NCBI RefSeq assembly: GCF_004345265.1
Contig: NZ_SLUM01000019.1
Coordinates: 1 to 64,000 of the forward strand
Direction: 5' to 3'
DNA length: 64,000 nt
Origin: Allofournierella massiliensis
Lineage (GTDB): Bacteria > Bacillota > Clostridia > Oscillospirales > Ruminococcaceae
The notes below the pieces were generated by a model that was given only the letters and a program-made list of their open reading frames with translations, was not told the DNA's origin and made no database searches. Every line of letters begins with the position of its first letter. The first letter of the stretch is position 1. Below are positions 58,540 to 64,000 of this stretch, piece after piece. The translations under genes were made by a program, and so were the position numbers.

Positions 58540-59454
58540 CTACCTATAGGATGCTTCGGATGGAATAACTGCTATGGATGTGTCTTCCAAATCGTCAAGT
58601 AAGCCAAGAGAAATCAAAAAGAGTTGCACATCCAGTTTACTTAACCCGGATTTAGGCCCAATGATTACCGTATCAATGGCATCCCTTAAATTTGAAAACA
58701 CCAATTCAATGTGAGAAACCAGAGTGTTATTTTTGGGGGTAAAACCGTAATTTTTCATTGTTACAGCTCCCCCCGCCATTTTTCTGTGCTCAATATTCCG
58801 AAGGGCAAAAGTTGGGGCGAGACTTTTTTCGGTAAGTGTTAGTATACCCAAGCGCCATTCTTCTTCCTCTTTGAATGCTAATTTTTTATAAAGAGGGGCC
58901 ATGCGTACAAGTGACAGCACCGCATCTCGTACTTTTTGAGGCATTTCTTTCTGGTCACAACTCCATTCAAAAATCGAAGATAATGTGTTTTTGATGGAAT
59001 CATTACATGCGCGCTCTCCGTACTCAACCTTTCTTAAAAAAACATCTGTTATATCTGCCGGTGGCTCTCCCGATTCGGCAATACGTTCAAGCATTGCTCC
59101 TTTGAATCCGATACATACACCGCGACCGTCATCGGCGTATCCACGCCATTGCCCCAAATCATCCGCTTTCTCACTAAAGCACATTGCCCAACATTTCAAA
59201 TAATCATTCTCAGAAAACTGCGATAATAATCTATCGGTTTTTTTAATGCTTTCTATTTTCTCTGCATCCTCATCTGCCGATGGCCTGAATCGCTTCTTAA
59301 TTTCCTCTCTGCATTTCTTCGTCATGAATACTATTTCTTCTGCATCATTCGATTTGCTGATATCCGAAAGCCAAATACTGCGGTTTTCCATAATATTATA
59401 GAACGTATCTAAACTACAGTAATGGTATAAAGTTTCCCGGGCTTCTTCAGCCAT
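58540..59454 (-). CDS. DUF2971 family protein
   Basis: A 304-residue cytosolic protein with the DUF2971 pattern: LYHYCSLDTFYNIMENRSIWLSDISKSNDAEE near the start and CFSEKADDLGQWRGYADDGRGVCIGF in the middle, later EEEWRLGIL and FTPKNNTLVSHIELVFSN. The family has no settled biochemical role but is repeatedly found in phage-defence islands. It lies 4 bases after the methyltransferase stop and 8 bases before the Res-like gene, so it belongs to the same transcript. The conserved His, Trp, Arg and Glu could form an active site. Confidence 0.85.
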   Translation of the reverse strand: MAEEARETLYHYCSLDTFYNIMENRSIWLSDISKSNDAEEIVFMTKKCREEIKKRFRPSADEDAEKIESIKKTDRLLSQFSENDYLKCWAMCFSEKADDLGQWRGYADDGRGVCIGFKGAMLERIAESGEPPADITDVFLRKVEYGERACNDSIKNTLSSIFEWSCDQKEMPQKVRDAVLSLVRMAPLYKKLAFKEEEEWRLGILTLTEKSLAPTFALRNIEHRKMAGGAVTMKNYGFTPKNNTLVSHIELVFSNLRDAIDTVIIGPKSGLSKLDVQLFLISLGLLDDLEDTSIAVIPSEASYR

Positions 59455-59458
59455 GATG

Positions 59459-62400
59459 TTATTCCTCCTCGAACATGCGGGCTTTGAATTCCAGTTCGGT
59501 CATTTGAACTTTCCAACTTTCTTCGCCGGTGCGCAGGTTTTCCAGGTTGTTGTCGCCATTGACATAGATGACGTCGAATTCGCGGTCCTGAGGATTGATG
59601 CGATGCTTGGTGAAATAGGCGTCCAGTGCGGCGTTCGAAGACAACAAATCCTCGGTAATGGTGCGCCAAATCACCAGTGCGCGGCGACCATCGGGCAGGG
59701 TGCCTTCCAACTGCTTGAAGCCATATTCTCCACCATTGTCCCTTACCAACCGCACGGCACCTTCATAGCCGCCGGTGGCATCCGGTTCGGAACGGAAATA
59801 GCCGACCGTGCTTTGGCGCGCCACAGAGAGACCGATCAAATAGTTGAAGGTCTCCACCAAGTCCACACGCCTGGTCTTGGTTTCGTTGCGTTCGGTAATT
59901 TTCATCTGGTAGTTGAACGGGGTTTTGAACTGTTCCAGGTTCAGCAGACTGCCTTTACTTTCGATGTCCAGCATATAGTGAATCAGATAGTCTTCTCCGA
60001 ACAGGTCGTACAGCGATTTATTCTCTTCCGACAACTGCACATTGGAAAGGGCGTCTTCGTAGCTTTCCAGCGAAAAATATTTCATAATGTGGCTTATACC
60101 AGTGCCACGGGAAGCGGGTTTACCATTCTTCCAATCGGCCGAGTAAACTACTTTTTTTATACGAGGCTGTGTAACAGTGTCGAAATATGTACCCATTTCA
60201 ACAAGAATATATTTTCGTCTTTGACTATCATTTCGATTCATTCCAACAACAACATCACCTGTTGTCGCAGACCCGGCAAAAAAATCCAATATTATAGATT
60301 TGTCTTTCATAGCACCGCATGCGCAAATACAATCTTTTACTAAACTATGAGCTTTAGCAAAATCGAACGGCTTATTCCCAAAAAGATCTTTTAATTCAGT
60401 TGGCGCATAATTTGCAGACGCATACTCATTTTTGTCCCACCATGTAGTAGGCATTGCATCTTCGTCCATTCGTGTTTTGAAATCAATAGATATGCCATCG
60501 GCGCTCCTTCTAACACGATATTCACCAAATGGAATTTCTGATTTTACTCTTTCATGACCGCGTTGCCAATTCTTTTCAATTGCTGTTCCACCTTGAATTT
60601 TGATAGGATATACCAGAACTTCATCTGGCCTAATATTTTCTTTAAGGTCGTATTGTTGAGTTTCTGCATTCCATACCATATTCAAAACACGAAGTTCATC
60701 ATCTTTTGAAACTGCTATAGGATAATAAAGTTTCGGCCTATCTGTCCTTAAATCGTTGTTTCCAGCGCGAATGAAATTCATCCAAGCATAATGACCGATT
60801 GAATCCGACAAAGGATATCTTTTTAATTTTGATATGCTATAGCCAATTGGGAATGGGGTAGTATCCTCTGTTTTGGTATAGAACAAACAATATTCATGCT
60901 GCGGGGAAAACTTACCTTTTGTTTTCCTACTTTGAGGATTTGAGCGAACCACTGCAGTGCCTGCGTGCTTTGAAAAAAGGGCTTCTAACAGCAAATCCAT
61001 CCTATCTATTTCTGCATCATCAATTGCTACTGATACCATACCATTTGAAGCTAATAATTTATAACATTGAGCAAGCCGATTTTCCATCATGGACAAAAAC
61101 GATGAATGCTTATAATTATTCTTGTAAAGGATTTCACTTGCATCCGTATTGTATGGAGGATCAATATATGTTACATCTATTTTTCCGGTGTACAATTGCG
61201 CTAAAAAATTTAATGCTTGATAATTTTCACTTCTAATCATCAATCCACCAGTCTGCTCATCCAAATCCTCAATACTGGCTACCAGACGGTCCTTAAAATC
61301 GCTTGAAAAGTGCTTTGTATCCACTACGAGATTCTGATTTTGGCGCAGGAAATCAAGGGTAGGCGGATTGGTCCAGCCAACAGTGGCCAAATCACCCTCT
61401 ACCTCGTCAATAGCGTACATTTCTATCCATTCCTGCATCTGCGCCGGATTGGCAACGATTTCCGGCCAGAAAGCCTCGTCAATGCGGTCCAGCGTCATAC
61501 ACCAGTTGGTTTCCACCACGAACTTCTTTTTCAGCCACAGCTTTTTCTGGAAATCCTCGATCTGGGCCAAAAAGTCAATAATGATGTGACCCACCCTCTT
61601 GATGGCTTTCACCTTTGCCAGATAGGTCTCCACACGCTGTTCATTTGTGGTGTCCAGGTCATCCAAATGGATGATTTCGCTCTTGATATAGAAGTCCAGC
61701 TCCCGGTACAAAAAGCCCTTCAAATCTTTGTGGATAAAATAATCGAAGGTGTTTTTTGCCACATAGGCTTCCAGGTGCTTGTCAAGTAATGTTTTGGTCT
61801 TCTTTTTGTCGGTAGACACATCTGCCAAAAGAATCTTCATAAGCTGCGGATAATCCGCCGCTATTTTTTGCCGAATGGCTGCACCGTTCAACTCCAGATA
61901 TTTGGCCTTTTTATCTTCCGGCACATCGAACACAAAACGTACGATGAACTCGTTGGTGTCTTCCCGGTATTCAAAGGTTTTCAGTTCCGGCTGTTCCTCG
62001 GTTTCCTGATAGAGCATGAAAGTGCGCTTGGAATCTTTGGATTCCTTGTTGTTGTTCTGCTCGGTGGTGGCGTCTACCAGCAAAAAATGCACCGTGCAGC
62101 TATCGCCGTAGGCGTTGCGGGCAACAAAGGAATAGTCCTTGAAATTCTCAGCTGTTTTGATGTAATACTGGTCCTGGTTTGCCCAGTACAGCTTGACTTC
62201 CTCGCCCTCGTACGGAATGGCATACACGCCTTCCTTATACCGGCGCTTGGAGATAAAATCACCTTCATCGTAATAGCGATTGAAGAAGCTGTACAAGGCC
62301 GAATATACATCCGCCTCCAAAGCAGACAGATCCACACCGGCCGCCAGCTGAGATTTCAGCTGCTTATACTCTTGTACCATAGGGATGCTGTCGGGCAATT

Positions 62401-62641
62401 GGGAGATATCAGCGCCAAGCGACTGTTCGATCTCAGCAAGGCGCCTTTCGATATCGCCGGTGTTGCGGGCAAAGGGCGCCAGCGTTGCCTGCACTTTTTG
62501 CGGGAGTCCTTCGCTGAGAAATTTCTCGATTTCCTGCTTGCGGATGTTCATGATGCGGTAAATACCGAAATCCAAATCGGATTTATCCAATTCAAAAATC
62601 CCTTTCATCAGGGATACAAAACGGTCCAATCGTTCGCTCAT
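59459..62641 (-). CDS. Large beta-type adenine/cytosine-N DNA methyltransferase (Mod-like)
   Basis: A 1060-residue DNA methyltransferase. The catalytic motif IV is DPPY at 494-497 (YIDPPYNTD), and the SAM-binding motif I is DFFAGSATTGD near residue 790. This order (IV before I) defines the beta group, as in type III Mod enzymes. The 490-residue N-terminal part is unusually long and of unknown function, with charged helical stretches; the C-terminal 200 residues may recognise DNA. Its ATG follows AAGGAGG, 16 bases after the stop of the helicase gene. It should mark host DNA, most likely N6-adenine, to protect it from the helicase-nuclease partners. Confidence 0.9.
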   Translation of the reverse strand: MSERLDRFVSLMKGIFELDKSDLDFGIYRIMNIRKQEIEKFLSEGLPQKVQATLAPFARNTGDIERRLAEIEQSLGADISQLPDSIPMVQEYKQLKSQLAAGVDLSALEADVYSALYSFFNRYYDEGDFISKRRYKEGVYAIPYEGEEVKLYWANQDQYYIKTAENFKDYSFVARNAYGDSCTVHFLLVDATTEQNNNKESKDSKRTFMLYQETEEQPELKTFEYREDTNEFIVRFVFDVPEDKKAKYLELNGAAIRQKIAADYPQLMKILLADVSTDKKKTKTLLDKHLEAYVAKNTFDYFIHKDLKGFLYRELDFYIKSEIIHLDDLDTTNEQRVETYLAKVKAIKRVGHIIIDFLAQIEDFQKKLWLKKKFVVETNWCMTLDRIDEAFWPEIVANPAQMQEWIEMYAIDEVEGDLATVGWTNPPTLDFLRQNQNLVVDTKHFSSDFKDRLVASIEDLDEQTGGLMIRSENYQALNFLAQLYTGKIDVTYIDPPYNTDASEILYKNNYKHSSFLSMMENRLAQCYKLLASNGMVSVAIDDAEIDRMDLLLEALFSKHAGTAVVRSNPQSRKTKGKFSPQHEYCLFYTKTEDTTPFPIGYSISKLKRYPLSDSIGHYAWMNFIRAGNNDLRTDRPKLYYPIAVSKDDELRVLNMVWNAETQQYDLKENIRPDEVLVYPIKIQGGTAIEKNWQRGHERVKSEIPFGEYRVRRSADGISIDFKTRMDEDAMPTTWWDKNEYASANYAPTELKDLFGNKPFDFAKAHSLVKDCICACGAMKDKSIILDFFAGSATTGDVVVGMNRNDSQRRKYILVEMGTYFDTVTQPRIKKVVYSADWKNGKPASRGTGISHIMKYFSLESYEDALSNVQLSEENKSLYDLFGEDYLIHYMLDIESKGSLLNLEQFKTPFNYQMKITERNETKTRRVDLVETFNYLIGLSVARQSTVGYFRSEPDATGGYEGAVRLVRDNGGEYGFKQLEGTLPDGRRALVIWRTITEDLLSSNAALDAYFTKHRINPQDREFDVIYVNGDNNLENLRTGEESWKVQMTELEFKARMFEEE

Positions 62642-62657
62642 TTCTTGAGGTTCCTCC

Positions 62658-64000
62658 TTACTCTACCTGCCATTCGATTGCAAACACATCCCGGCTGGCT
62701 GTTTGCCTGACCATTCGCCGGTCTAATGCTTCAATCATCCGCCTGCGTTGTTCACCAATCTCATCTTCGCGGTCGGCAAGCTCGCTCCTCTTCTTTCGCT
62801 TTTGCCGTTCCAGCTCCTGCAAACGGCGGTTAGCCTCCAGTTTTTCTTCCATGCTCTGTGCTTGCCGAGAAGTACGCTCTGTTTCCCGAATCTGCCGTTT
62901 AACGGCATCCAGTTCCTGTTCCAAGCTCGCAACCTTGTCTTGCTCCCAGCGGAAAATCCTATCTTCTTCCGCACGGAAGTATACAAGGTTTCGGGAATCA
63001 ATGGTCTGCAATTTCCCGGCAATATGCTGTCTGGTATTCTGCTGCAGCTTTTTAAGAACGGCGTCCGGAAGCGAGGCGGCTTCCTGCGCAACAGCAGCAC
63101 ACAAAAACAGCTTCTCGCAATCCTCCTGCGGTATCGGCGTACCGTCTGCGGTATAGGCCGTCAAGATGCTGTATTGTTCATTATCAAAAGCAGTAATATC
63201 CAAATTGGAAAGCTGTAGATACCCATGTGCTCTTTGCAGATATTCCGGCAGCGTTACCCGCATCACATTTTCGCTGGGTACAAAGGTGATTTTACCGGCA
63301 GGCAGCGAAAGGTTATGCGCCTGATGTAATACAAACTGCGCCAATGGGCAAGACAGCCGATAGGGAATCCCGTCCCGTCCATTGTCGGTGATAAGACGGT
63401 AAGGACCTTGGCTAAAAGAACCAATTTCTTCGGTAAGCCGGAATGTATGGGCAGCATCGTCAAATTGCGCCTTGCCAGCCAAAATAAACTTGGTGAGCTC
63501 CCAAAAGATATACTCATACCGATTCAGGAACGCGCTGGTTTTTTCCTTTGATAGTTTAAGCCGTTCCTGTACATCAATATCAAAGTTTTCCAAAACCTGC
63601 TGTTTGACTTCGTCCAAGCGGCCTTCGATCTCTTCCTGCATATCGTCCTGCAATTTGGCAAAGGCGGCCTCGATTTCCTCTTCGGTTCGGCATTGCTGGT
63701 AAATTTCCCATATACGCCGCTCGAAATCCACGCCATCGGTTTGGCCCAGAATTTCATCCGACGCACCAAACACATCATCAAACAAATTGAATTTTTCGCT
63801 CAACAAAGCAAAAACGCGCATATCCGCAAAATTGCGCTGGTTGATAAAGTTTACCACCACCACATCGCTTTTTTGGCCGTAGCGGTGGCAGCGACCAATT
63901 CTCTGCTCGATGCGCTGGGGATTCCAGGGCAAATCGTAGTTTACGACCAACGAGCAAAATTGCAAGTTCAAACCTTCCGCCGCTGCTTCCGTTGCAATCA
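62658..64000 (-). CDS. SNF2-type helicase, C-terminal part (runs off the right edge)
   Basis: Only the last 447 or so residues are in the window. The visible end contains helicase motifs V and VI of SNF2-like proteins ([37 protein letters not shown]), followed by about 400 residues with a long coiled coil ([20 protein letters not shown] to [22 protein letters not shown]). The start lies beyond base 64000. It is the first visible gene of the operon. SNF2-type helicases beside methyltransferases are known from DISARM and related systems; whether further genes lie upstream cannot be seen. Confidence 0.85.
   Translation of the reverse strand, partial: IATEAAAEGLNLQFCSLVVNYDLPWNPQRIEQRIGRCHRYGQKSDVVVVNFINQRNFADMRVFALLSEKFNLFDDVFGASDEILGQTDGVDFERRIWEIYQQCRTEEEIEAAFAKLQDDMQEEIEGRLDEVKQQVLENFDIDVQERLKLSKEKTSAFLNRYEYIFWELTKFILAGKAQFDDAAHTFRLTEEIGSFSQGPYRLITDNGRDGIPYRLSCPLAQFVLHQAHNLSLPAGKITFVPSENVMRVTLPEYLQRAHGYLQLSNLDITAFDNEQYSILTAYTADGTPIPQEDCEKLFLCAAVAQEAASLPDAVLKKLQQNTRQHIAGKLQTIDSRNLVYFRAEEDRIFRWEQDKVASLEQELDAVKRQIRETERTSRQAQSMEEKLEANRRLQELERQKRKKRSELADREDEIGEQRRRMIEALDRRMVRQTASRDVFAIEWQVE

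Noticed and set aside
55316-64000. Assignment of the right-hand operon to DISARM
   Set aside because: A SNF2-type helicase and a methyltransferase are present, but no DrmA, DrmB or DrmC protein is visible and the Res-like gene is type III-like. The unseen part could change this.

Overview
The window looks like the chromosome of an anaerobic, Gram-positive gut Firmicute of the Oscillospiraceae (Ruminococcaceae) type, with Faecalibacterium or a close relative as my best guess. The evidence is bifunctional AdhE under Rex-like sites, DUF975, UraA, ECF vitamin or nucleoside transport, SD-led genes with TTGACA/TATAAT promoters, Cys/His-rich anchored surface proteins, and an AT-richer left part beside a GC-rich core. 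The genus is inference.

Region 1 (about 0.1-29.3 kb) is a metal and heme region. It holds a DUF6110 protein with a 26-residue membrane peptide, an AraC regulator, two short DtxR-family regulators, feoA-feoB with a FeoB-associated Cys-rich protein, a CsoR regulator with a P1B-type metal ATPase, a ZIP transporter and a 59-residue Cys/His-rich protein. It also holds an operon headed by an ATC-hydrolase-like enzyme, followed by small and paralogous membrane proteins, a TcmP/LCM-like methyltransferase and an alpha/beta hydrolase. An eight-gene heme-uptake operon follows (membrane-anchored Ig-like protein, secreted NEAT-like protein, large NEAT-like surface protein, second anchored heme-binding-like protein, IsdE/FecB-like lipoprotein, permease, ATPase, DUF454), then a TetR regulator and a pair of ABC exporter-type half transporters. 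Ten copies of a 16-bp palindrome, consensus GTTAGYnnnnRCTAAC, lie by the promoters or gene starts of a dtxR gene, feoA, feoB, zupT, the ATC-hydrolase operon, the heme operon and the ABC pair. This suggests one iron-responsive regulon. A separate CsoR-type box set sits on the copper-type genes, and a TetR-type palindrome links tetR to the heme operon promoter.

Region 2 (29.7-44.2 kb) is GC-richer core: tRNA-Pro(GGG), adhE with two Rex-like operators, DUF975, uracil permease, DUF1294, a large EAL-type c-di-GMP phosphodiesterase, an XRE regulator, a LuxR-type regulator and a sortase-type adhesin.

Region 3 (44.2-48.6 kb) is a zinc operon: Fur/Zur-type regulator, small membrane protein, ZnuA, ZnuC, ZnuB and an OB-like lipoprotein, under a palindrome directly after the -10. 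A decayed IS200/IS605 transposase follows, then an isochorismatase-like hydrolase, then uridine phosphorylase with an ECF transporter (S, T and fused double ATPase).

Region 4 (54.1 kb to the right edge) begins at a 3' half of tRNA-Ala(GGC) cut at the anticodon loop, which is the signature of an integrated element. It contains unusual repeats, a broken HipA-like gene and a tightly packed four-gene operon on the minus strand: SNF2-type helicase (runs off the window), 1060-residue beta-type DNA methyltransferase, DUF2971 protein, and a 1071-residue type III Res-like helicase with a PD-(D/E)XK-like tail. It is a candidate anti-phage system.
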